DNA of 64,000 nucleotides from Spongorhabdus nitratireducens. Lineage in GTDB: Bacteria; Pseudomonadota; Gammaproteobacteria; Pseudomonadales; Endozoicomonadaceae. A program made the translations under genes and the position numbers. Below the pieces are notes generated by a model. It did not search any database, was not told the origin of the DNA, and saw only the letters and a list, made by a program, of their open reading frames with translations. Where the stretch lies: NCBI GenBank assembly GCA_947387575.1, contig CANDOC010000004.1, positions 62,001 to 126,000 on the forward strand, read 5' to 3'. This document shows, piece after piece, positions 25,319 through 33,081 of the stretch (its first letter is position 1; the number at the start of each line of letters is the position of its first letter).

Positions 25319-26260
25319 CAAACTGCTATCAGCCGGACTCCGATGATTTTGAACTGGCATCTGGTGCCTTATCACGCCCCGATTGTGCTCGGGCGTGCTT
25401 TGGGACTGTTTGCTGAGGAATCGCTGCAGATCGCCATGCTTGAACCCACAGACCCCAGTGATGTGACCGAACTGGTAGGGCGTGGTGTAGCCGATATCGG
25501 CCTCAAGGCCATGACCCATATCTATGCAGCTCGGCAGAGGGGCTATCCGGTTAAATCCATTGGCACCCTGTTACATGAGCCACCTACCGGGCTGGTTTTC
25601 AAAAAGTCATCCGGAATTGAAAAGCTGGAAGATATTCGCGGTAAACGGCTTGGCTATGTGGGTGAGCTGGGCAAGGTGATTATTGACGATCTGTGTCGTT
25701 CGGCAGGGATTGCAGAGGAAGAGTATGAGTGTGTCCGGGTCGGCATGAATGTGGTGGATGCGATTATCGATGGCCGGGTGGATACCGGCGTCGGTATTGG
25801 CTGTGTCCAGTGTGTCGAGCTGGAACAGTTAACCGGTGAACCGGCCGGCATTCTGCGAATTGATGATATGGCGGGGCTGGGTTGCTGCTGCTTCTGTTCA
25901 ATCTTCTATATCGCTACTGAAACCATTCTGGAACAGCAGCCGGAAAAGGTTGAGGGCTTCATGCGCGCCATTCAGCGGGCTTCAGCCTGGATGCTGGATC
26001 ATCCGGAGCAGGCCTATGACATGATGTGCCAGCAAGTGCCGAAAATGCGTAGCAAGCTGAACCAGAAGATATTCATGCACTGTCTGCCATTTTTCTCCCG
26101 CACCCAGGAGAATGTGGAACGTGACTGGACCAAGGTGGGTGACTATGTCAGCCGGTTGGGGCTGGTGGAAGAGCCGGTAAATTATGAGGCCCACTATACC
26201 AATGAGTTTCTAAGCAAGCCTCCGTTTGCGGCGCCGCAGGTATTTATGCAAACGGCGTAA
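25316..26260 (+). CDS. thi5: THI5-type HMP-P synthase (thiamine pyrimidine biosynthesis)
   Basis: A 314-residue protein of the NMT1/THI5 family that resembles yeast Thi5 along its length. It shows LNWHLVPYH near the start, EPTDPSDVTEL, the GLKAMTH segment with Lys64 and His68 (equivalents of the PLP lysine and pyrimidine-donating histidine), YVGELGK, and the diagnostic CCCFC at residues 190-194. Yeast Thi5 builds HMP-P from PLP and its own histidine in a single turnover. There is no signal peptide, so it is not a periplasmic binding protein. A TPP riboswitch precedes it. No other thiamine gene is adjacent. Confidence 0.88.
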   Translation: MQTAISRTPMILNWHLVPYHAPIVLGRALGLFAEESLQIAMLEPTDPSDVTELVGRGVADIGLKAMTHIYAARQRGYPVKSIGTLLHEPPTGLVFKKSSGIEKLEDIRGKRLGYVGELGKVIIDDLCRSAGIAEEEYECVRVGMNVVDAIIDGRVDTGVGIGCVQCVELEQLTGEPAGILRIDDMAGLGCCCFCSIFYIATETILEQQPEKVEGFMRAIQRASAWMLDHPEQAYDMMCQQVPKMRSKLNQKIFMHCLPFFSRTQENVERDWTKVGDYVSRLGLVEEPVNYEAHYTNEFLSKPPFAAPQVFMQTA

Positions 26261-26279
26261 ACAGAGAGATCAAAAGGAT

Positions 26280-26309
26280 GGCTTTGTTGCTTGCCTGAGC
26301 AGCAAAGCC
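26280..26309 (+). terminator. Terminator-like hairpin after the THI5-type gene
   Basis: A 12-bp stem (GGCTTTGTTGCT/AGCAGCAAAGCC, one G-U pair) with a six-base loop lies 19 bases after the stop codon. The tail GCTTTATC is only partly U-rich. Confidence 0.5.
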
Positions 26310-26411
26310 GCTTTATCAAGTAATGCCAGACCTTTGTCGCTTTTGATGCCGCTAGTCGGGAAATATGCGAGTTACCCGCCCTGAAGTCTACGCTTTTATC
26401 TTTTAAAACTT

Positions 26412-27680
26412 TTGTGTTCAGGATGCTATCCCGTGCGCTGTTTTAAACGATTTACAATCATTGTGCTTCTGGCTTCGATTTCAGTGCCTTCAGATGCAGG
26501 GGTTAATAACCTGCTGCGGCAAGCCATCAAATCTCGATGGAGCACTGCTACAGCCAGACACCTTCGGCCACATGTGCCTCCAGCGCCTATCGCAAGATCA
26601 ACCAGAAGTCCGAACTCTCCCTTTGGTTCACCCTTTATCAAACCAGAGCTGGCTGTTAGTGCTCAATCACGCTTGTTAAGTAATCCGGTGCTGTATGGGG
26701 CCGTACCATTTTATTTCCAGCAACATGCAGGCTTTCACACGTTCCCTTTTCTGTTCACACAATGGCATGACAATCAACGGTGCAGAAAAGACGATACGCA
26801 GGTATTTCTGGACAGTGAATATGCCGGTGCGAATATCGTTATTGAGCGCGCAGGTATGCACAATGCGGATATTCGTATTCCTGTGACCGACAAAGATATC
26901 CGGCCGGGAGGAGGCGTCGCAGGGCCATTTATGATGGCGGTTACCGATGCGACTTTCTATGCGGCGCTGTTTGCTCGTTTAGGCACTGTTGACCTTGCCA
27001 ATACCCTGAGTATGAATATCGACTTTCTAAGGAAAGCGTCTGAGGAGAAAAGGGTACTGGCATCCTGTGAATTGCTGGAAGTAGATAAAATTCTTGCGCT
27101 GGGTGGTGTCACTTTATTTTCAGAGGGTGAATCAGAGCCTGTGGCTCATGCGACCTGCAGGTATTTGATTCCTCCAGCAGAAATGGGGCAGTTAGAGGGC
27201 TCATATGAAGAACTGACAGGCTCTCAGCCACCTGTTTTCTCACGCAGAAAGCTGCCGGTAAACAACAATCCGGAGATGAGAGAACATGTGCAGTCGTTTT
27301 ACACCCAAGTGTTAGGGCCAGGACGTCTTACGGTTGAGTGTATAGCAAGCAAAAGGGCAGATATTCGTGTACCTTTTGCCAGCAACCGGGATCTTAGATC
27401 CGGAGGCGTTGTATCTACCCCGTTTCTGGTGTCGATTGCGGATATCGCACTATTCACTGCGATATTTGGTGAAACCGGCGATTACCCGATTGCTTATACC
27501 GTCAGTTTAAATATCAACTCTACAAGGAAGCCATTACCAGGCGCAGATGTATTGGCGTCGTGTCACTTGTTGAGAGTGGGTAAGTCGCTTGTTACCGGTG
27601 AGATAATTTTATATTCAGACGGTGATGACAGGCCGATTGCTCATGTTAAGAGTACTTATTCAGTGGTGACATTAAAATAG
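26412..27680 (+). CDS. Double-hotdog thioesterase-like protein with N-terminal extension
   Basis: A 422-residue protein with two tandem PaaI-like hotdog domains (about residues 150-258 and 310-418). They are clearly repeats of each other: ADIRIPVTDKDIRPGGGV against ADIRVPFASNRDLRSGGVV, and LASCELLEVDK against LASCHLLRVGK. The PaaI family hydrolyses acyl-CoA thioesters. The first 140 residues are not part of the fold and begin with a hydrophobic run (FTIIVLLASISVPSDAG) like a signal peptide. If real, the enzyme is exported, which would be odd for a CoA thioesterase. Alternatively translation starts farther in, for instance at the ATG preceding HNADIRIP. Confidence 0.65.
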   Translation: MCSGCYPVRCFKRFTIIVLLASISVPSDAGVNNLLRQAIKSRWSTATARHLRPHVPPAPIARSTRSPNSPFGSPFIKPELAVSAQSRLLSNPVLYGAVPFYFQQHAGFHTFPFLFTQWHDNQRCRKDDTQVFLDSEYAGANIVIERAGMHNADIRIPVTDKDIRPGGGVAGPFMMAVTDATFYAALFARLGTVDLANTLSMNIDFLRKASEEKRVLASCELLEVDKILALGGVTLFSEGESEPVAHATCRYLIPPAEMGQLEGSYEELTGSQPPVFSRRKLPVNNNPEMREHVQSFYTQVLGPGRLTVECIASKRADIRVPFASNRDLRSGGVVSTPFLVSIADIALFTAIFGETGDYPIAYTVSLNINSTRKPLPGADVLASCHLLRVGKSLVTGEIILYSDGDDRPIAHVKSTYSVVTLK

Positions 27681-27707
27681 TCATTAGTTGAAAATTTTCT
27701 GAAAAAT

Positions 27708-28361
27708 TTAAAATACTCTTTTTTTCTTGTCTTTTATTTTTGGCTGAACTACAGCGTAACTTTTAAGCTGTGGATATTTTTTGTACATGAAATCAAGGTC
27801 TCGTTTCTCATTTTTTCTTATAGATATGCTTGAGTTTTCAAGTACGCCATTCTCTGTAATGAATTCACCCAGGTAGTTAATTTTTCCCGGCTGAACTGAA
27901 AATTCGTATGCTATGCCAGTCTCGTTATTACCATCATCTAGCATTAGAAAGACTCCACCTGCTGCAAGCATCACCGACCTACCTCTAGAGTGATTACCCA
28001 GCATTATGTACCTTCCTCCGGGTAACTCTCTCATATGTATAAAGCCATAGTGTTCCTTGCCAATTTGAGAAAAAAGACCAGCCTCAGCGGGTATAAATGC
28101 AACTTCTTTATATTTTCCTTTTTCATACTCATGCATCAAGTGGTAGCTTACAAATGGAAGAATCCCTGCCCAATTAGCATTACACTCTTTACATGGGTCT
28201 ATAACTCTACCAGCTGACATAACAAGTACACCTTCCTGAGAAGCCAGAATGCCTGTTTTCTTCAGTGTGTAAAGAGTATTTTCAGATACAGGGCCACTAG
28301 GCTGAATTGTGGAACATGCAGTTGTTAAACTAATAATTACGAGTATAAGTAGTGCTCTCAT
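27708..28361 (-). CDS. Orphan lipoprotein
   Basis: A 217-residue protein I do not recognise. It begins with a lipoprotein signal (MRALLILVIISLTTAC), with the lipobox cysteine at residue 16. It also has a CKEC pair and a beta-rich middle part (GFIHMRELPGGRYIMLGNHS). The lysine-rich tail (KIKDKKKRVF) is unusual. The gene is AT-rich, lies next to a second lipoprotein gene of similar character (28487-28922) and may belong to an acquired patch. Confidence 0.6.
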   Translation of the reverse strand: MRALLILVIISLTTACSTIQPSGPVSENTLYTLKKTGILASQEGVLVMSAGRVIDPCKECNANWAGILPFVSYHLMHEYEKGKYKEVAFIPAEAGLFSQIGKEHYGFIHMRELPGGRYIMLGNHSRGRSVMLAAGGVFLMLDDGNNETGIAYEFSVQPGKINYLGEFITENGVLENSSISIRKNEKRDLDFMYKKYPQLKSYAVVQPKIKDKKKRVF

Positions 28362-28486
28362 TTTTTATTTCTTCTTTCTTATTGTTTTTTAAGTGAAGTG
28401 ATGCTGAAACAAAGGTGGAAGGTATGAATGAAATATATTTCTAGGAGTAATTGTTATCATATTCTCTTTATTTTTTATCTGACCAT

Positions 28487-28922
28487 TCAATTCACCCACA
28501 ATAATTTATCTTTATAGTCATTAGGCAGTTGGCCATCAGTGCTTAGTCCCAGATATAAGTAAAACTGTACTGACTTGTCATCTAAACCAGTTGAACCAAT
28601 TAAGTACCAATGATCTGAGTATGATACGAGGCCAAAGTGTGAACGATGTGATGCTTCAGATATGTTGATCAACTGCCCTTTTTTTAGAAATACGACGTCT
28701 CTACCATTCTGGCAGGATTTAAAACCATGATTTTCGTGTATTTTGTTTTTTGGGTAAATATCTTTCAAACCAAGCTTTATCATTGATTTCACAAATGAGT
28801 GCATCTTTTATCAGGGTCTTCTCTCCGATCAATGTCTTGAAAGCAGTTACATCAGATATGTTTTTGATTGTCGTACAGCCCGATAGAAGCATAGCTAAAC
28901 ACGCTATCAATATAGTTTTCAT
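28487..28922 (-). pseudogene. Small lipoprotein gene with a frameshift in an A6 tract
   Basis: Two overlapping minus-strand frames make one protein if a single A is removed. The first frame (from 28922) starts MKTILIACLAMLLSGC, a lipobox signal, and reaches FERYLPKK. The second continues as NKIHENHGFKSCQNGRD and runs to a stop at 28487 (about 144 residues in all). The shift falls at the run of six A (six T at 28746-28751 on the plus strand). It may be a real inactivation, slippage-based phase variation, or a sequencing error. Confidence 0.6.
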
Positions 28923-29447
28923 GTTGGGTTCTCATCGCGGCTACTTTATACAAACTATTATTTGGATCATGCTCTATCAGATGCAAAGAGGAAGGCTGAT
29001 CGTCCATGATGATTCTCAAGTGCTAGCTATAACTTATTAGGCACGCTACCGCCCTCCGGTATGAGGATCCAGAAAGGTTTTCTGCAGCAAGGATGCTGAA
29101 GTAATTTGATGCTATCGTACCTACTCATCTCGGCTCAGTAAAAGGCATTCCACAGCAGTCGTTTGCCTAATCTCAAGGCTCTTCCAGAGACTGGCATTAC
29201 GGCAAAACCAATATAACCAAATGGAATTACAACTAAATATAATATGATTTAGGATTCTTATGCTCATCTGATATCTTTGCCTCCACCAAACGTTCAGGCA
29301 CTGTCCCATTTTCCACTGATTACCTCTTTCCTGTTGCAACGCTTGTCAGCTTGCAGGCGGGGTGTGGGACGTTGTTGTCTGTGTCGTTTGCCAAGGTTCT
29401 TGTAGTACCTGTTTAGATAAACTGAATATAAATTAAGGATTGGAACT
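28923..29447. other. AT-rich intergenic region before the amino acid importer
   Basis: About 525 bases with no convincing gene or RNA. Short open frames exist on both strands but lack ribosome sites or family resemblance. The last 60 bases hold the ribosome-binding region (AAGGATTGGAACT) of the solute-binding gene and presumably its promoter. Confidence 0.5.
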
Positions 29448-30269
29448 GTGTTTAAACTTCGTCGTGTATTTGCATCTGGTGTAGCTGTTGCACTGACATC
29501 TCTGCTGGTTGCCTGTGGCCCGGCGGAAGAAAAGACCGAAGACCAGAATGCTCAGCCGGTGGCAGAAGCCAAGGCGGTTAAAGTGGGTATGTCCGGTGGT
29601 TACTACCCGTTCACCTTCAAGGAAGGTGGCGAGCTGAAGGGTTTTGAAATCGATGTCTGGAATGAAATTTCCAACCGTATCGAACGCCCGGTCGAGTTTG
29701 TAACTGCACCGTTCTCCGGTCTGTTTGGTATGCTGGAAAGCTCCCGCATCGACACCATTTCCAACCAGATCACTATCACCGAAGAGCGTGAGAAGAAGTA
29801 CAGCTTCAGTACCCCTTACGTGTTCGACGGTGCCCAGATCACTGTTAACAGCGAAACCAACGATATCAATAGCCTGGAAGACCTGAAAGGTCGCAAGGTT
29901 GCGGTAAACCTGGGTTCCAACTTTGAACAGCTGCTGCGTGAATTCGATCCGGCCGGTGATATCAATGTCATCACCTACGAAACCGGTATTGCACACGATG
30001 TATCCATTGGCCGTGCCGATGCCTTCATCATGGACCGTCTGTCTGCGGTTGAGCTGATCAAGAAATCCGGTCTGCCGCTGAAAGTTGCCGGTCAGCCGTT
30101 CACTCACATCTACAATGCGATGCCTTTCCGCAAGGATGCTGACTCCGACGCACTGCGCAAGCTGGTTGATGAAACCATCGAAAACATGCGCGCAGACGGC
30201 ACTCTGGCCAAGATTTCTGAAAAGTGGTTCGGCATTGATGTGACTGCCAAGGTTGCTGACAAGTCCTGA
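29448..30269 (+). CDS. Polar amino acid ABC importer, solute-binding lipoprotein
   Basis: A 273-residue binding protein starting at GTG. The lipoprotein signal ends at LLVACG (Cys about residue 24), then a short acidic linker leads into the family 3 solute-binding fold: VGMSGGYYPFTFKE, GFEIDVWNEIS, TISNQITITEERE and YEFSTPYV-like YSFSTPYVFDG. The set resembles the FliY/TcyJ type that binds cystine or polar amino acids, but the ligand is not proven. It heads a three-gene operon with a permease and an ATPase; a hairpin at 30321-30352 follows it. Confidence 0.9.
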   Translation: MFKLRRVFASGVAVALTSLLVACGPAEEKTEDQNAQPVAEAKAVKVGMSGGYYPFTFKEGGELKGFEIDVWNEISNRIERPVEFVTAPFSGLFGMLESSRIDTISNQITITEEREKKYSFSTPYVFDGAQITVNSETNDINSLEDLKGRKVAVNLGSNFEQLLREFDPAGDINVITYETGIAHDVSIGRADAFIMDRLSAVELIKKSGLPLKVAGQPFTHIYNAMPFRKDADSDALRKLVDETIENMRADGTLAKISEKWFGIDVTAKVADKS

Positions 30270-30320
30270 CAGTTTGCTGGCAAGTCCTGATTAACCTGCT
30301 GGCCTGCTACTGAATAATTG

Positions 30321-30352
30321 ATACCGCTTCTGTCGTCTGGCAAAAGCGGTAT
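30321..30352 (+). promoter_or_regulatory. Intercistronic hairpin after the solute-binding gene
   Basis: A 9-bp perfect stem (ATACCGCTT/AAGCGGTAT) with a 14-base loop lies between the binding-protein and permease genes and is followed by TTTGTCC. It is probably a partial terminator or RNA-stability element that favours the binding protein. Confidence 0.5.
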
Positions 30353-30373
30353 TTGTCCCTGAAGTGATATGAT

Positions 30374-31057
30374 ATGAGCCTGTTTGACCCTGGTATGATC
30401 AATACTGAATATGCGGCTGACCTGCTGTCGCTTATTTTGCAGGCATTGCCTGTTACCCTGAGCATGGCCGGTGGCGCCATGGTTTTGTCGTTATCACTGG
30501 CCCTGTTGCTGGCACTGTTCCGGGTTTTCGAAATTCCGGTTGCACGGCAGCTGTCTGAATTCTATATCTCCTTTTTCCGTGGTACACCGCTGCTGGTGCA
30601 GCTGTTTATGCTTTACTACGGTCTGCCCCAGCTGATTCCCGAGCTGAAGCAGATGACCGCATTTCACGCTGCAACACTGGGTCTGGGTCTGCACTTTGCG
30701 GCCTACAAGTCGGAAATTATCCGTGCCGCGATTACCGGTATTGATAAAGCCCAGATGGAAGCAGCCCTGAGTGTGGGTATGACCCGACTGCAGGCGATGC
30801 GCCGGATCGTACTGCCACAGGCGGCCCGGATTGCGGTGCCGAGCCTGATGAACAGCTTTATCGATCTGCTGAAGAGTACCTCGCTGGCCTTTACCCTGGG
30901 TGTGGCAGAGATCATGGCGACTGCTCAGCTGGAAGCCGCATCCAGCTTCCGCTTTATGGAAAGCTATCTGGTTCTGGCGTTGGTGTACTGGTTGCTGGTT
31001 ATTGTCTTCACTGAACTTCAGAAAATTGCCGAGAAGCGTTTGGGAGAGGCGTACTGA
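30374..31057 (+). CDS. Polar amino acid ABC importer, permease
   Basis: A 227-residue inner-membrane permease of the His/Glu/Gln/Arg family. It has about five membrane helices, the opening helix with FYISFFRGTPLLVQLFMLYY, and the EAA loop EAALSVGMTRLQAMRRIVLPQ that contacts the ATPase. It resembles TcyL/YecS-type permeases. Its stop overlaps the ATG of the ATPase gene (TGATG), so the two are coupled. Confidence 0.92.
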   Translation: MSLFDPGMINTEYAADLLSLILQALPVTLSMAGGAMVLSLSLALLLALFRVFEIPVARQLSEFYISFFRGTPLLVQLFMLYYGLPQLIPELKQMTAFHAATLGLGLHFAAYKSEIIRAAITGIDKAQMEAALSVGMTRLQAMRRIVLPQAARIAVPSLMNSFIDLLKSTSLAFTLGVAEIMATAQLEAASSFRFMESYLVLALVYWLLVIVFTELQKIAEKRLGEAY

Positions 31058-31797
31058 TGTCACTGTTAAGTGTTCGCGATCTGCATAAGCGCTTTGGCGA
31101 TAAAGAGATTCTCAAGGGCATCGATCTGGAAGTAGAGAAGGGTGAGATTATTGTTATTCTCGGCCCTTCCGGCAGTGGCAAGTCAACTCTACTGCGCTGC
31201 CTGAACTTTCTGGAACAGCCGGATCTGGGCCTGATCAAGCTGGCTGATGTGAATGTTCATGTAGAAAACATCAGTAAAGCTGAAGAGCTGGCACTGCGTC
31301 GCAAAACTGCATTTGTATTCCAGAACTATGCCCTGTTCCGTAACAAAACTGCGCTGGAAAATATTACCGAAGCACTGGTAACGGTGAAGGGAATGTCCAA
31401 GCGGGACGCTACCGAGAAAGCGCTGCCAATTCTGGAGAAGGTTGGCCTGCTGGATTGGAAGGATGCCTGGCCGTCTTCCCTGTCCGGTGGTCAGCAACAG
31501 CGGGTTGGCATTGGCCGGGCGATGGCGCTTGAAGCCGAGCTGATGCTGTTTGATGAGCCGACTTCAGCACTGGACCCGGAAAAAGTGGGTGAAGTGCTGG
31601 ATTTGATGAAACAGCTGGCACTGGAAAAGACCACCATGCTGGTCGTCACTCATGAGATCCCGTTTGCCCGGGAAGTGGCGGACCGGATTATCTTTATGGA
31701 TGAAGGCCGGATTGTGGAAAGTGGTACTCCTGCACAGGTGCTGGATAATCCTCAGGATCCTTTAACGCAGTCTTTCCTGTCACGGGTTATGCACTGA
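31057..31797 (+). CDS. Polar amino acid ABC importer, ATP-binding protein
   Basis: A 246-residue ATPase with Walker A GPSGSGKST, Q-loop FQNYALFRNKT, signature LSGGQQQRVGIGRAMA, Walker B LMLFDEPTSALDPE and the switch histidine in VVTHEI. The overall form matches TcyN/YecC and GlnQ relatives. It energises the permease encoded just upstream. A strong terminator follows within ten bases of the stop codon. Confidence 0.93.
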   Translation: MSLLSVRDLHKRFGDKEILKGIDLEVEKGEIIVILGPSGSGKSTLLRCLNFLEQPDLGLIKLADVNVHVENISKAEELALRRKTAFVFQNYALFRNKTALENITEALVTVKGMSKRDATEKALPILEKVGLLDWKDAWPSSLSGGQQQRVGIGRAMALEAELMLFDEPTSALDPEKVGEVLDLMKQLALEKTTMLVVTHEIPFAREVADRIIFMDEGRIVESGTPAQVLDNPQDPLTQSFLSRVMH

Positions 31798-31804
31798 TGG
31801 CTGA

Positions 31805-31839
31805 GGCTTCGGGCATAGTTTGCCCGGGGCCGAATTTTT
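31805..31839 (+). terminator. Intrinsic terminator of the amino acid importer operon
   Basis: An 11-bp stem counting two G-U pairs (GGCTTCGGGCA/TGCCCGGGGCC) with a five-base loop is followed by GAATTTTT, ten bases after the ATPase stop codon. Confidence 0.75.
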
Positions 31840-32043
31840 ACCCGTCGTTATTTATTCTCAATTCATCTCACTCTCTACTTTCCTCACTATCTATTCTCTA
31901 AAACAGATTATTTTTTTGGCGAAAATCACCTGTTTGTGCTTTTTTCTTGTATACGCAAACAATAAACACTCTCCCTGACTGCACAATTTAAGAATGCGCG
32001 CTTTTGACCTTAAAAGGCTTTAAAGGATCAGAAGGGATTAGGT

Positions 32044-32976
32044 ATGCATAAAAAATATTGCACAGCTGTATTTCTTTGTTTCATTGCAGTGTTAATAGCA
32101 AGCAGTAAAGTTTTTTCTGAAGAGGAAGGAAAAGCATGGGTCTGTGGTTTTGCCCAGGCTCAGGGAGGCTATCGTAACTGGAGCGGGACATACGATAATT
32201 TGTCTGGTGTTGAAGTTAGAGTGCTGGAAACTGGGGACCCTGCCCCTGTTGCCATAACAGGACCTGATGGCACTTTTAGTTTCCAGTACTCGGTAAAAAA
32301 AGAGCTTACTCTGCTGTTCAAAGCTGGCCGCTGGTATCAGCCTTCCCAGTCTGAAACTATTACAGTTCAGCCCACATCGCTTGGAAATAGCCGGCCTGCC
32401 TTTAATCCTGAGGAGCAGACGAGGGCGGGTTATAAAAGTTCAGAATATCCGAACTTTATAACTTATCAGGCAATTGCAAGACACAAATTTCATTTCATTG
32501 CCTGGGCGCGAACATGGGATATTTATGGATGGACGAGGGGACCATCAAGCTTTCAAAAGGGCCACTTTCAAATGATAGTTACCGCCGCAGAAGAAGAAAG
32601 AACGCTTTATCATACAAAGCAAGGAGTTGATTCAGCCACGATCAAATTATTTGATGAAAGTGAAGGTAGTGAATTGGAAGAAGGCACTATAAAGGATTTA
32701 CATTTTTGCTATTACGGCGCAGGGTTATGCTGTTCTCATACCAATCCGTTTTGTCAGCCGGAGAAAGAAACCACTGTTGACGGTGGGGTGCTGATTGCCA
32801 ATATTCCTCCCACGGAAAGTGGCAGAATTCGGATTAGTGTGAAGCACCATTACCTCAAGTTTAATAGCTGTGTTATTCGTCCGAACCCAAGTTGGTGGGA
32901 AGAGCATGCTAAAGGCGAAACCATGTTTATCAATATTTCCCCGCCAGCACTCAGAGTACAGCCCACTGGTCTATAG
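32044..32976 (+). CDS. Orphan secreted protein with a carboxypeptidase-regulatory-like N-terminal domain
   Basis: A 310-residue protein with a clear signal peptide (FLCFIAVLIASSKVFS) and, at residues about 50-110, a beta-sandwich-like segment (SGVEVRVLETGDPAPVAI, then GPDGTFSFQY) like the regulatory domains attached to carboxypeptidases. The rest is unfamiliar. A cysteine-rich patch (CYYGAGLCCSH ... CQ) suggests disulfides outside the cell. It has no operon partner; aceK follows 105 bases later. The base composition is AT-richer than in aceK. I cannot assign a function. Confidence 0.65.
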   Translation: MHKKYCTAVFLCFIAVLIASSKVFSEEEGKAWVCGFAQAQGGYRNWSGTYDNLSGVEVRVLETGDPAPVAITGPDGTFSFQYSVKKELTLLFKAGRWYQPSQSETITVQPTSLGNSRPAFNPEEQTRAGYKSSEYPNFITYQAIARHKFHFIAWARTWDIYGWTRGPSSFQKGHFQMIVTAAEEERTLYHTKQGVDSATIKLFDESEGSELEEGTIKDLHFCYYGAGLCCSHTNPFCQPEKETTVDGGVLIANIPPTESGRIRISVKHHYLKFNSCVIRPNPSWWEEHAKGETMFINISPPALRVQPTGL

Positions 32977-33081
32977 GAAAATAATAAGTAAATAGGTAAT
33001 TATCTCACCATTACCTTCTGTTACATGATATAAAGCACCCAACCGACAGAACAACAAATCATCATAAATCGGGGGTGTGCC

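Noticed and set aside
25316-26260. Thiamine-precursor ABC transporter binding protein (ThiY type)
   Set aside because: There is no signal peptide, no permease or ATPase gene adjoins, and the CCCFC plus Lys/His signature is that of THI5 enzymes.
28923-29447. Search for a tRNA or small RNA in this 525-base gap
   Set aside because: No cloverleaf, TPsiC-like arm or well-formed terminator could be found.
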